A stretch of DNA of 44,769 nucleotides, from positions 1 through 44,769 of the forward strand of contig CAZHOV010000019.1 in NCBI GenBank assembly GCA_964534315.1, read 5' to 3'. This document shows, piece after piece, positions 26,301 to 33,095 of this stretch. The translations under genes were made by a program, and so were the position numbers. The notes below the pieces were generated by a model. It had not been told where the DNA came from and made no database searches. It saw only the letters and a program-made list of their open reading frames with translations. Position 1 is the first letter of the stretch. The number at the start of each line of letters is the position of its first letter. This stretch comes from CAZHOV01 sp964534315 (GTDB lineage Bacteria; Bacteroidota; Bacteroidia; Chitinophagales; Saprospiraceae).

Positions 26301-26509
26301 TTTTCTTTTAACCCTTGTATTTCGGGCAGTTCATTTTCACCGATTAAGTCGGCCCATTTTGTCTGTTGGAATGGATTCTCTTTAGGATTAAGGAGTTGTT
26401 TATCGGGCGTAAGTTGACGGGAAGAGAAGTGATGGAAAAAAGCTTCCTGATCAAAAGAAGAAGAATGATCGGATTGATTGGATGATCGGTCAAAAGGGAG
26501 CAAAGCCAT
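20345..26509 (-). CDS. Giant SpvB/TcdB-Rhs toxin-complex-like protein without C-terminal toxin
   Basis: A 2054-residue protein, no signal peptide. Residues about 65-330 are an SpvB domain (LPEIQGLKEKVVVDESSG, LTLTYTPNVPNGPFGLSW). Residues about 490-640 contain FG-GAP/VCBS-like repeats (LIDLLGNGKPDIML, FADMNGDGSSDIVRV, AIDINGTGSTDLLYL). A TcdB-type middle region follows (ILRFGPVQIPFLLKKVNNNIGG). The last third has YD repeats (YDEAGRLQ, YDNLGRLK, YDEVGNLTHI, YDQHGNMRV), then the Rhs core (IPDHQGSVIMEIDEKGNIQSYE..., YFPYG, RYRYLGMEKDTELG, SYYAAFLGRW). It ends at FLAGNPLHFPKTI, where the NP...DPxG autoprotease site and the toxin normally follow. TcB-TcC-like proteins form a hollow cocoon around a toxin; here the load is missing. 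Confidence 0.88.
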   Translation of the reverse strand: MALLPFDRSSNQSDHSSSFDQEAFFHHFSSRQLTPDKQLLNPKENPFQQTKWADLIGENELPEIQGLKEKVVVDESSGKLSLQVPLPVSESRDQFQPELTLTYTPNVPNGPFGLSWHLPMSSIKVDTQSQTSNDTDKDYHPIFIFNDQELLVPRFEDVKKKQRLSKKEKDYTITYYWLENDPYTYRFEWWEHSETNHSFWKVVDKESNTRIFGSTPDSRIINPDDPEDVYSWLLVSKYDFKGNLINYEYKVDNPQNETGNRPTGNTNFIQHYLKRIKYGNTVPFQGHQSSFDVAAWESQNKWLFEVIMDYGEHSYGGLGEVPRYEPFIPWDFRDDPFSRFDAGFEIRTRRLCRQILIFHHMDELGDAPYLVKSFQCTYQHNPAFTLLSGIRLSQYEQSGESVHQESFPSVTFEYNDSEVADLDAYKRSPFSLMKMLRTTSSQLRGWYYRRSSKRTPTRSTNPSSQVSVDQQSWNHIQFFKQLPKVDWSDPDLRLIDLLGNGKPDIMLTNDDLFVWSANQFVKKLEALEAEIIKTGAPQLIFEDSLIRVFFADMNGDGSSDIVRVKNGAVDYWAHLGQGRFSKRIPMKKTASFESPVSYNAKRVHAIDINGTGSTDLLYLTEDSVKFCFNQSGNQYSQIQEVKLPRFIDDPDTVEVFKEPHTSAIYIAWKTDQPNEEVENSYILRFGPVQIPFLLKKVNNNIGGEIDFDYTLLDRLVEEEEFRPDAPFSYLEKNEKIVTRIAYTDHVVQSTLVERYHYKGLFKYGYEKEVYGFRSVDKWEFSSYHSMKEEPFFTYNAYENWEEEANTPPFLYRSYFFGRELVELDPFHITLQLNRNQEIRTLHLRPAFNFNLFNTSGPPGKLFRQEYFVFNGNEREGNPTIQKEFRYTTKAVQHKLGNLPIVKRDLVEEELVLAYEQTNNNPRIEQRLVLERDPFGYPKEQYYVAYPIQGAGYEGQFDLQCLQERTTFGHCPDDIYHYRLGLPIEQQQFVLTGIPRPEEKLLSKTHLSQFLQSMEAGDHLLSKELVNHTRWTYYNEALTEELPFGEVLATGMLYRKYSLAFTEGLLQTVYPDQAMTAEILEKEGGYYYRDQKWWSSSDLFIYNPDQFFRPERVLGPLGEEMQGKYDPYNLFLIEKERIFIANDQERVGLKTQLKYDYRLLKLRVIIGPNANKKKRVFNTLGNPVAMAYMGKKNELNILMKGDDLLEEDYQDASIRYKGACFNWLNEFSPNYIKVLKRENHIYPDTNWLVTYYHYSGFGHMVQVSHKSAPGPVNPKRKKSKRSYGERWIIKDRSIKSCKGKLIKHFNPLFTKSWKFLEEDKMKYTPGYVICRWDEQNRCIEYHFSDGTFSKVQYFPWKVHLLNANNTLKESNWYKKQRKVDPAWEKVVVQHFDTPKVLHLSPLGNIIAVENQVLLEPDRKKSLITKIKRNPEGAPLEIWDAKNRMHSRFVYSYNRQEISNWNIDTGQRLSLLDYRGQQVRRWDDQERLMEWKYDNLGRLKKVFVSEGQDRALVELLVYGEEMEADQGIATNSKGRLILHFDMAGLIKYADYDFKRNITTIERKLLKPHHGMPNWEGLLAFSNPASYEAQAVTLKLLEPTSWEIKRSLNALNKVKWFSQGGEKEVEHSYDEAGRLQSLSLKKIDGSIEPFIINIEYNANDLPIQIDYANGIFIDCSYDRVKQLLTRLKCFQEGNRQLLQDISFTYDFVGNLLEIKKMQRSSREQQAQFSFNALQQLIYAEGKMQLKSEDDPLRIHTPVNLSPRPIDRLNLIPFTNSYQYDEVGNLTHIKAEALYLKKIWQFDYVPESNRLKKVIVSDQHHSSFSYDQHGNMRVLPGLSSLSWDFKDQLVHAKMESKDQASIHPLEAFYQYSAEGERIRKLVIYSDQSVKERIYLGYGLEVLRHYESITHFEKRKIRQEFQTISFSNNKQPYAAIESLCIEEGKLIAEAEQASLIRYFIPDHQGSVIMEIDEKGNIQSYEEYFPYGSTAIWNATNQKAADRKRYRYLGMEKDTELGLYNKEASYYAAFLGRWCNPYEPQQINKYTFLAGNPLHFPKTI

Positions 26510-26650
26510 GCTGGTTTTTTCTTCAAAATAGTAGAAATTAAAGGTACGAATAATTGGGGAAACAAAGCATGAGAGGCTGAAAAAAATCTCTCATTTCCAT
26601 AACCTGAAATATTATATTATATTCGTCGCTCATTCAACTAAACGGATATT

Positions 26651-26953
26651 GTGAATATTCAGGACTTCATTTTGCTAAATGCTGCAACGGACCTACGCAC
26701 AGCCATTACCCTTCTGGCGGTAGGTATGATCACGGTTTTTATCGTATTATTGCTGGTCGTGTTAACGGGTAAAGCGCTGATTAGGTTGTCAAATTACCTA
26801 CTCGAAAAAGCCCCTCAATCAGTGCCCCCTGCTACCGAACCAACGTCTCATCCTGATGTTTTACAAAAGAAAAAAGTAGCCGCCGTCGTGGCTGCCGTCC
26901 AACAAATAACCAATGGACACGGACAGATTTCTAAAATAGAACGGATTAATTAA
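26651..26953 (+). CDS. oadG: Na+-pumping decarboxylase gamma subunit (OadG-like)
   Basis: A 100-residue protein with a GTG start. One membrane helix (AITLLAVGMITVFIVLLLVVLTG, about residues 17-40) is followed by a charged, proline-rich linker (PPATEP) and a helical end (VAAVVAAVQQIT), the standard OadG layout. It anchors and assembles alpha and beta subunits. It is directly upstream of the alpha-subunit gene (15 bases), which supports the call although the sequence is short and variable in this family. Confidence 0.82.
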   Translation: MNIQDFILLNAATDLRTAITLLAVGMITVFIVLLLVVLTGKALIRLSNYLLEKAPQSVPPATEPTSHPDVLQKKKVAAVVAAVQQITNGHGQISKIERIN

Positions 26954-26968
26954 AAAACAACACTAGCC

Positions 26969-28858
26969 ATGGGTAAGGAAATCAAACTTTGTCTCGTATA
27001 TCGCGATATGTGGCAATCTTCAGGCAAATACATGCCCAGAGTGGATCAACTGACCCGCGTTGCTGAAGCCATTGTCAACATGAATTGTTTTGCCAGAGTG
27101 GAAACTAATGGAGGTGGATTCGAACAGATCAACCTCCTCTACGGAGAAAACCCCAACAAATCGGTCCGTGAATGGACCACCCCCTTCAATGAAGCTGGTA
27201 TCCAAACGCAAATGCTGGAACGCGGCCTCAACGCCCTCCGACTAAAACCGGTACCTGCAGATGTTCGAAAGTTAATGTTTGCTGTCAAGAAAAAGCAAGG
27301 AACGGATATCGCCCGCTCCTTCGATGGGCTGAACAACCCTCAAAACCTGGAATTGTCGTTTAAATATGCCAAAGAAGGCGGTATGATCGCCCAGGCAGGA
27401 CTCTGCATCACCTATTCACCGGTGCATACGGTAGATTATTTCGTAGATCTGGCTGACCGATACATCGAACTCGGTGCCGAAGAAATATGCCTGAAGGATA
27501 TGGCCGGTATAGGCCGCCCCGTCTCTATCGGAAAGATCGTTAAAGGTATTCGGGAGCGACATCCCGATATTCTTATCCAGTACCACGGTCACTCCACCCC
27601 CGGTTTTTCCGTCGCCTCTTCTTTGGAAGCTGCTCGAAACGGAGCGGATATCATCGACGTAGGTATGGAACCACTATCCTGGGGTACCGGACATGCCGAT
27701 CTCCTTACTATCCATGCCATGCTTAAAGATGCCGGCTTTTCCGTTCCGGACATCAACATCAAAGCCTACATGCAGGCCCGAAGCCTTAGCCAGGAGTTTA
27801 TCGACGACTTTCTGGGCTACTACATCAATCCGCTCAACCGGTATATGAATTCCCTCCTGATCGGTCCGGGATTACCCGGCGGTATGATGGGCAGCCTGAT
27901 GGCAGACCTGGAGAAAAATCTCGCCAGCCTTAATAGATGGCTGAAAAAACGCAATAGAGAAGAGTTTACCATCGAAAAGCTATTTTTAAAACTACTCGAA
28001 GAGGTGGAATACGCATGGCCCCGACTCGGATACCCTCCATTGGTGACACCTTACAGCCAATATGTAAAAAATGTCGCCCTCATGAATGCCATCAATCTGA
28101 TCAAAGGAAAAGATCGCTGGACCATGATCGATGAAAACACCTGGGGGCTCATCCTCGGCAAATCGGGTAAACTTCCTGGCCCCCTGGGAGACGAGATTCA
28201 GGCCCTGGCCAACCAGCAAGGAAAAAAATTCTTTTATGGAAATCCACAAGACCTCTATCCAAACGACCTGGAGATCTTTGCGCGAAAGATGGACGAAAAG
28301 AACTGGGACTATGGGCTGGACGACGAAGAACTGATGGAATATGCCATGCACCCTACCCAATACGAAGATTATAGATCCGGTAAAGCCAAAGAACGCTTTT
28401 TAAAAGACCTCGAAAAACGTAAACGCCAGAATGGCCATGCTAAAACGATGGTTGCTCAGGCTTCTCCGGCCCCTGCTGCTCCTCCTAAAACGATGACCAT
28501 TACTGTTGACGGCGAACAATACCGGGTGGAAGTCTCCTATGATCCTCAACCACAAGAAGATAGTAGTCATCAACCGAATCCTACCCACTCTTCGGAAAAT
28601 GGAAACCAGTCCAATGGAAATGGTAATTATCATCCAATTTTGGCTCCATTAGAAGGCCGGTTTACTCTCACAAAAGAATCCTCTGAGACGCCTTTGAAAA
28701 TAGGAGATCAAATTAAAGAAGGAGATACCATTGCCTACATTGAGTCGATGAAAGTGATGAATGCAGTAAAAGCGGATAAGAGCGGCAAGGTGGTAGAGAT
28801 CGTTCCTCAAGATGGATCCGAAGTTGAAGAAGATGATGTTATTTTAAAAATACAATAA
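26969..28858 (+). CDS. oadA: Na+-pumping decarboxylase alpha subunit: carboxyltransferase with fused biotin carrier domain
   Basis: A 629-residue protein. Residues 1-480 are a carboxyltransferase barrel of the pyruvate carboxylase/OadA family: YRDMWQS (metal ligand D13), ETNGGGFEQ instead of the common WGGA, CLKDMAGIGRP with K176, and QYHGHSTPG with metal ligands H206 and H208. A Ala/Pro/Asn-rich linker follows (500-550), then a biotinyl domain with ESMKV around K595. This variant with YRDMWQS is a Bacteroidota type. It takes the carboxyl group from the substrate (probably oxaloacetate; other acids are possible) to biotin, for Na+-coupled release by the beta subunit. Confidence 0.9.
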   Translation: MGKEIKLCLVYRDMWQSSGKYMPRVDQLTRVAEAIVNMNCFARVETNGGGFEQINLLYGENPNKSVREWTTPFNEAGIQTQMLERGLNALRLKPVPADVRKLMFAVKKKQGTDIARSFDGLNNPQNLELSFKYAKEGGMIAQAGLCITYSPVHTVDYFVDLADRYIELGAEEICLKDMAGIGRPVSIGKIVKGIRERHPDILIQYHGHSTPGFSVASSLEAARNGADIIDVGMEPLSWGTGHADLLTIHAMLKDAGFSVPDINIKAYMQARSLSQEFIDDFLGYYINPLNRYMNSLLIGPGLPGGMMGSLMADLEKNLASLNRWLKKRNREEFTIEKLFLKLLEEVEYAWPRLGYPPLVTPYSQYVKNVALMNAINLIKGKDRWTMIDENTWGLILGKSGKLPGPLGDEIQALANQQGKKFFYGNPQDLYPNDLEIFARKMDEKNWDYGLDDEELMEYAMHPTQYEDYRSGKAKERFLKDLEKRKRQNGHAKTMVAQASPAPAAPPKTMTITVDGEQYRVEVSYDPQPQEDSSHQPNPTHSSENGNQSNGNGNYHPILAPLEGRFTLTKESSETPLKIGDQIKEGDTIAYIESMKVMNAVKADKSGKVVEIVPQDGSEVEEDDVILKIQ

Positions 28859-28882
28859 GGCTGTTTCTAAAATTGCACACAC

Positions 28883-30088
28883 ATGGAAATTGCACAGAAG
28901 TTATTTGAGATGACGGCCTTTGGAGAGCTATTCACAACACCACTAACGCTAGTAATGTTGCTGGTCGGATTTGGTTTGTTGTTTCTCGGTATTTATAAAA
29001 AGTACGAACCTCTCCTACTGGTTCCAATAGGGTTTGGCATCATCCTCGCCAATTTCCCCGGAGGTAATATGAGCGTTGTAGCCTCCTCGGGTGATGCCGA
29101 TCTCATGCACCTTTCGCTTTTAGTGATTGCCAAGGAGCATGGCATTATGAATATGCTCTATTATTCGCTGATCAAAACGGGCCTATTGCCTCCTTTGATC
29201 TTTATGGGGGTAGGTGCCCTGACCGATTTTGGGCCAATGCTACGCAACCTGAGGCTAGCCTTTTTCGGTGCCGCAGCTCAAATCGGTATCTTTAGCGTAT
29301 TGATCGGAGCCCTATTCCTTGGTTTTTCTATTCAGGAGGCTGGCGCCCTGGGTATTATCGGCGGTGCTGATGGCCCGACAGCCATTTATACCTCCATCAT
29401 TCTTGCTCCCCATCTACTAGGACCTATTGCTATTGCTGCTTATTCGTATATGGCATTGGTGCCGATCATTATTCCTTTTGTTGTTCGGTATACGGTGACC
29501 TCCAAAGAACTGGCGATCAACATGAAAGAACAAGATCGACTTCACCCCGGTAAAGTAGAGATCAAAAACCTGAAAGCGGTAAAAATAATCTTTCCCATTG
29601 CTCTAGGGACTATTATCTGTTTGTTGGTTCCCTCCTCCGTTCCACTGATTGGGTTGTTGTTGTTTGGGAATCTGGTCAAAGAAATTGGCGCAGATACTAA
29701 CCGCCTTTCAAAGGCCGCTTCCAGTACGATCCTCAACACAGCAACTGTTTTTCTTGGCCTGACCATCGGGGCAACTATGACTGCTTCGACTTTTCTCAAC
29801 AGCCAAACCTTGTTGATCATCGTTGGCGGTTTTATCGCTTTTGCAATCTCTATCTTAGGCGGTATTGCAGCAGTAAAGATTTACAATTTGTTTGCCACCA
29901 AAAAGATCAATCCGCTAATTGGCGCTACCGGTTTAAGTGCCGTCCCAATGGCTTCCCGGGTAGCCAATGAGATCGCTTTGAAGCACGATCCCCGCAATCA
30001 CATTCTGCAGTATGCCATGTCAAGTAATATCTCAGGAGTAATTGGGTCCGCTGTAGCGGCGGGGGTGTTAATTTCTTTTTTGAGCTAG
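28883..30088 (+). CDS. oadB: Na+-translocating decarboxylase beta subunit (OadB/GcdB)
   Basis: A 401-residue membrane protein with about ten helices. Family signatures are LLLVPIGFGIILANFP, FMGVGALTDFGPML, IIGGADGPTAIYTS with the Na+-binding aspartate D163, GLTIGATMTASTFL, and SSNISGVIGSAVAAG near the C terminus with N382 and S389, which correspond to the conserved Asn and Ser of Klebsiella OadB. It decarboxylates carboxybiotin and moves Na+ out. It starts 24 bases after the alpha gene and forms one operon with gamma and alpha; it converges with the ABC ATPase gene, with 11 bases between them. Confidence 0.93.
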   Translation: MEIAQKLFEMTAFGELFTTPLTLVMLLVGFGLLFLGIYKKYEPLLLVPIGFGIILANFPGGNMSVVASSGDADLMHLSLLVIAKEHGIMNMLYYSLIKTGLLPPLIFMGVGALTDFGPMLRNLRLAFFGAAAQIGIFSVLIGALFLGFSIQEAGALGIIGGADGPTAIYTSIILAPHLLGPIAIAAYSYMALVPIIIPFVVRYTVTSKELAINMKEQDRLHPGKVEIKNLKAVKIIFPIALGTIICLLVPSSVPLIGLLLFGNLVKEIGADTNRLSKAASSTILNTATVFLGLTIGATMTASTFLNSQTLLIIVGGFIAFAISILGGIAAVKIYNLFATKKINPLIGATGLSAVPMASRVANEIALKHDPRNHILQYAMSSNISGVIGSAVAAGVLISFLS

Positions 30089-30099
30089 ACGGTAACTTT

Positions 30100-30903
30100 C
30101 TACCCCATTTCTGAAACCTTAACCATGCGATCCTCTACTTCATGGACCAATTCTATAAATCGCTTTTCGCGCTTAGTTTCCCGGTTACGGTGAAAAGGTA
30201 GATCCACATGGATGTGTTCAACAAAATCTGAGGGAGGAGATTTTAGTATATATATATCATCACCCAAGTAAACGGCCTCCGAGATATCATGGGTGACAAA
30301 AATGATGGTTGGATGAAATTCATTCCAGATATCGGATAGTAGATTCTGCATGCTTAACCTGGTTTTGATATCCAGCGCTCCGAAAGGTTCATCCATTAGC
30401 AATACTTCCGAATTAGAGATCAGACTCCGGGCAATGGCTACCCGTTGCAACTGCCCTCCGGACAATGTCGGATATTGAGCGTACTTTTTCTCATGCCCCT
30501 CCAGCCCCATTATTTTAATCAACTCCATAGCCTTCTCATCTCGTTCTTTTTTAGATACGCCCTTATATCGCAATGCCAACCCCACATTTTCCAGGACAGT
30601 CATCCAGGGTAAGGACGAATATTGCTGAAAGATCATCCCTACCCGGTTATCTTTACCTACCGGCTTGCCATGGATCAGCACCTCCCCCTCTGTAGGCTCC
30701 TGTAGCCCTGCTATGTACCGCAGTAAAGTCGATTTACCCGATCCCGACATCCCCAATATAACCACAAATTGCCCCTGAGCCGGCTTGTCCTCCACCATAA
30801 AGTCAAGGTCCTTAATTACGTAACTTGCTCCTCCATCGTAACTCTGACTGATATTCCGAAGCTCTATGATGTTTTTCTGATCAGGATTGTCGTTAAAAAG
30901 CAT
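30100..30903 (-). CDS. ABC transporter ATPase, NitT/TauT type
   Basis: A 267-residue protein: Walker A GMSGSGKST (residues 51-59, K57), Q-loop FQQYSSLPWMTVLENV, signature LSGGQLQRVAIARSL, Walker B VLLMDEPFGALD, and switch VTHDISEA. The SSLPWMTVLENV pattern and the overall length are those of nitrate/sulfonate/taurine (NitT/TauT) transporter ATPases (SsuB/TauB-like). It is the last gene of the leftward set and is separated from the diiron oxidase gene by 332 bases of a tandem minisatellite, unusual within an operon. Its partner permease is at 31937. Confidence 0.9.
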   Translation of the reverse strand: MLFNDNPDQKNIIELRNISQSYDGGASYVIKDLDFMVEDKPAQGQFVVILGMSGSGKSTLLRYIAGLQEPTEGEVLIHGKPVGKDNRVGMIFQQYSSLPWMTVLENVGLALRYKGVSKKERDEKAMELIKIMGLEGHEKKYAQYPTLSGGQLQRVAIARSLISNSEVLLMDEPFGALDIKTRLSMQNLLSDIWNEFHPTIIFVTHDISEAVYLGDDIYILKSPPSDFVEHIHVDLPFHRNRETKREKRFIELVHEVEDRMVKVSEMG

Positions 30904-30956
30904 ATTGGTTGTATTTTATCTTTACCCTTGGATGTCCCGCTCATCTAAACCCTACC

Positions 30957-31176
30957 CCCCTTGCACCGTTGTACCCCTCGTACCCGTTGTATCGTTGCCC
31001 CCTTGTACCGCTGTACCGTTTCACCCTTGCACCGTTGTACCCCTCGTACCCGTTGTATCGTTGCACCCTTGTACCGCTGTACCGTTGCACCCTTGTACCG
31101 CTGTACCGTTTCACCCTTGTACCGTTGTACCCGTTTCACCCTTGTACCGTTGCACCGTTGCACCGTTGCACCGTTA
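30957..31176. repeat. GTACCGTTG-type tandem minisatellite
   Basis: Two copies of a 60-nt unit (30961-31020 and 31027-31086, 59/60 identical, period 66), a repeated 24-nt subunit (31063-31086 and 31087-31110, identical), and an 8-nt TGCACCGT ladder at 31151-31175. All derive from degenerate 8-nt words CCGTTGTA / CCGTTGCA. It takes up nearly the whole gap between the diiron oxidase gene and the ABC ATPase gene; open frames across it are artefacts because the units contain no stop codons. Confidence 0.95.
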
Positions 31177-31235
31177 ATCTAACAACATCGAAGCTCCAAT
31201 TATTAATTATTCATTCCTAACTGCTCATTGAAGAT

Positions 31236-31919
31236 TTACCTCCCCGGCAAATTATCTTCCAATCCATCCCAAAAGAGAAGCTCCAGATCAATTGCTCGCT
31301 TGGCTCCGGATTTTATTTTGTATCTATTTTCCAGCTTATCAGCCCAGGGCCTGATAGCATGGACCATTTCGGAGTAGTGATCCTCATCAAGTGAGATGTG
31401 AACGGTCCAAAATTTAATATCTTCTCCGGTAAGGAAATCGTATTTTTTCAACCCCTCTGCAATGATCTTGTACTCTTCATTGGTGAAATATTCGGTGCCT
31501 GGGCCAAGGGCACCGAGGCTTTCCAGAAAGTGGCCGTCATGGCATAAGTTGAGCAAATTCTCACAACAAATCTGAGTAGAGGGCAATACTTCGGCCTCCA
31601 ATAGCTCTTCTTCAGTTAGTCCCAGCGCCAATGCAAAATTATTGAAGAGCACTCGGTGCGATTTAGCGTACTTCCCTTCGCCGTGCTCCTCCCAAAGATT
31701 TTCAACAATCGGTAACCTCGTTTTATCATCGGGAATATTACCGGCCGCCGCAGCCAGGAACCTGGGAAAATGCCGGCAATACTCGCCATATTGTTTGGCA
31801 AAATACTGAAGCTGCTTTTTATCCAGCCAGGCCTTTTCAATTCGCTGAACAAACGGATGGGTTAAGATCCGGTCAATTCCTTCTTTTAGCTCTGCTTCTA
31901 ATGCCTGAAAAAAATCCAT
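31236..31919 (-). CDS. Heme-oxygenase-like diiron oxidase (HDO) family enzyme
   Basis: A 227-residue, all-helical protein in the TenA/PqqC/CADD superfamily. The sequence carries the full HDO ligand set: E81-x6-H88 (in EGKYAKSH), E143 (in GTEYF) and H174-x3-D178-x2-H181 (in HISLDEDH), matching the spacing in CADD-like enzymes and differing from thiaminase II. Family members use O2 and a diiron centre for oxidations such as decarboxylation, N-oxygenation or C-C cleavage. The gene lies 17 bases downstream of the permease gene, so it is part of the ABC transporter operon, and probably acts on the imported compound; the substrate is unknown. The automatic annotation 'TenA-like' would be misleading. 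Confidence 0.82.
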   Translation of the reverse strand: MDFFQALEAELKEGIDRILTHPFVQRIEKAWLDKKQLQYFAKQYGEYCRHFPRFLAAAAGNIPDDKTRLPIVENLWEEHGEGKYAKSHRVLFNNFALALGLTEEELLEAEVLPSTQICCENLLNLCHDGHFLESLGALGPGTEYFTNEEYKIIAEGLKKYDFLTGEDIKFWTVHISLDEDHYSEMVHAIRPWADKLENRYKIKSGAKRAIDLELLFWDGLEDNLPGR

Positions 31920-31936
31920 ATGATTAGTTGATTAAA

Positions 31937-33085
31937 TTAAGTGGTTTCTCCTTTTTTGGTCACTTCTGTTTCCTTTGGTTGCTTTTTATCCTTTTTTCCC
32001 AAGCCTTGAATCAATTTTCGGATCTTATACCCAAGTACACACCAAAATATCAAATGTATCCAAATAACAGCATTCCCAAAAAAATGTGATAACACCTGAA
32101 AATGTTCTCTGGCGAATTGCTCCTTACCCTCAACAATATCCACAAATACATTCCGATAAATGATCGGAATAAATTCGTTTATGAAAAGAAACAAGTAAAG
32201 CGCCAAAGACAACCAAACCAGCAGATTGACAACATATGTCCAGATAGCTTCCCAAATGGAAGGCTCTTCGGGTTGCTTCTGGTATCTTCTCTTATTTTGA
32301 TATTTATGGGGAAAAAACTCCTTGTCGAGATAGGTAAAGATTTTATCTTGAACAACCCCGATAAACATGATCAGGATCAATAAGGCAAAGATCTTGTCGA
32401 TCCGGCCCTGCCGCATTCCCACCCGCCAGATCAGGGCTCCAATGCCTCCTTCTCCTCCGATACTTTCCGCAATGATGATATAGGTCCACGAGATGGCCGT
32501 CAATACGCGGATATCATCTGACAAGCGGGAGATCACGGAGGGGATATAAACGGAGCGGACGGTTTGCCAGTCGGTAGCACCCAGCGTATACACCGTTTTC
32601 AGATACACCTCTTTCACTTCATCAATACGTTGGACCACTACGGGCAAGAGATAGATCAAAATACCGAATGCCAGGAAGTGTACTTTCAAGCCTGTTCCAA
32701 TACCGAACCAGGCAATAAAAAGACCGATAGCAGCTGGTAGGGGAACGTAGCGAATAGAGTCGACGGGCTGCTGAAAACTTCCCCGAAAAAAGGGGATCAG
32801 GCCGATCAGAAACCCCAGTGGTATGGCGATCAGAATGGCCTCGATATATCCGCCTACATTGAATCCGAGCGATCGAGTTGTATTTTTGATCAGATCATTT
32901 TCCCAAAATAATTCACCAAAGGCCGTTAGTACATTCCAAGGTTTGGGCAGCGCCCCTGGCTGCACAACCGGATTGGCTCCCATGGTTAGCAAATACCACA
33001 TCAGGAGGATAAAAGCAATACCTCCTGCCATTAAGAGGATGCGTTGCCTATTGGTAAGAGGACCTCTGAGTTTAAATAAGGACAT
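31937..33085 (-). CDS. ABC transporter permease, NitT/TauT type, with two-helix C-terminal extension
   Basis: A 382-residue protein. Residues 1-260 form a BPD_transp_1 permease: a signal-anchor-type helix (ILLMAGGIAFILLMWYLLTM), GRSLGF-like region (TTRSLGFNVGG), VDSIRYVPLPAAIGLFIAWFG and the EAA loop AYTLGATDWQTVRSVYIPSV (here YTLGATDW). After this the family normally ends, but here residues 275-382 add a basic linker, two further helices (LLVWLSLALYLFLFINEF; AVIWIHLIFWCVLGYKI) and a lysine-rich tail. That extension is not part of typical permeases. It belongs to the leftward six-gene operon, followed 17 bases later by the HDO gene. Confidence 0.88.
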   Translation of the reverse strand: MSLFKLRGPLTNRQRILLMAGGIAFILLMWYLLTMGANPVVQPGALPKPWNVLTAFGELFWENDLIKNTTRSLGFNVGGYIEAILIAIPLGFLIGLIPFFRGSFQQPVDSIRYVPLPAAIGLFIAWFGIGTGLKVHFLAFGILIYLLPVVVQRIDEVKEVYLKTVYTLGATDWQTVRSVYIPSVISRLSDDIRVLTAISWTYIIIAESIGGEGGIGALIWRVGMRQGRIDKIFALLILIMFIGVVQDKIFTYLDKEFFPHKYQNKRRYQKQPEEPSIWEAIWTYVVNLLVWLSLALYLFLFINEFIPIIYRNVFVDIVEGKEQFAREHFQVLSHFFGNAVIWIHLIFWCVLGYKIRKLIQGLGKKDKKQPKETEVTKKGETT

Positions 33086-33095
33086 TTGTTTGGGA

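Noticed and set aside
30957..31176. Possible CRISPR array
   Set aside because: The repeats are directly adjacent degenerate words without unique spacers of constant length, and there are no cas genes.
30887..31220. Overlapping open frames with Pro/Cys/Thr-rich repeats on both strands
   Set aside because: They result from a stop-free DNA tandem repeat that is open in several frames; no start context, no family similarity.
31236..31919. Thiaminase II (TenA) and a thiamine-precursor transporter
   Set aside because: The HDO ligand pattern is complete, no TPP riboswitch was found upstream of the operon, and no thi genes are in the window.
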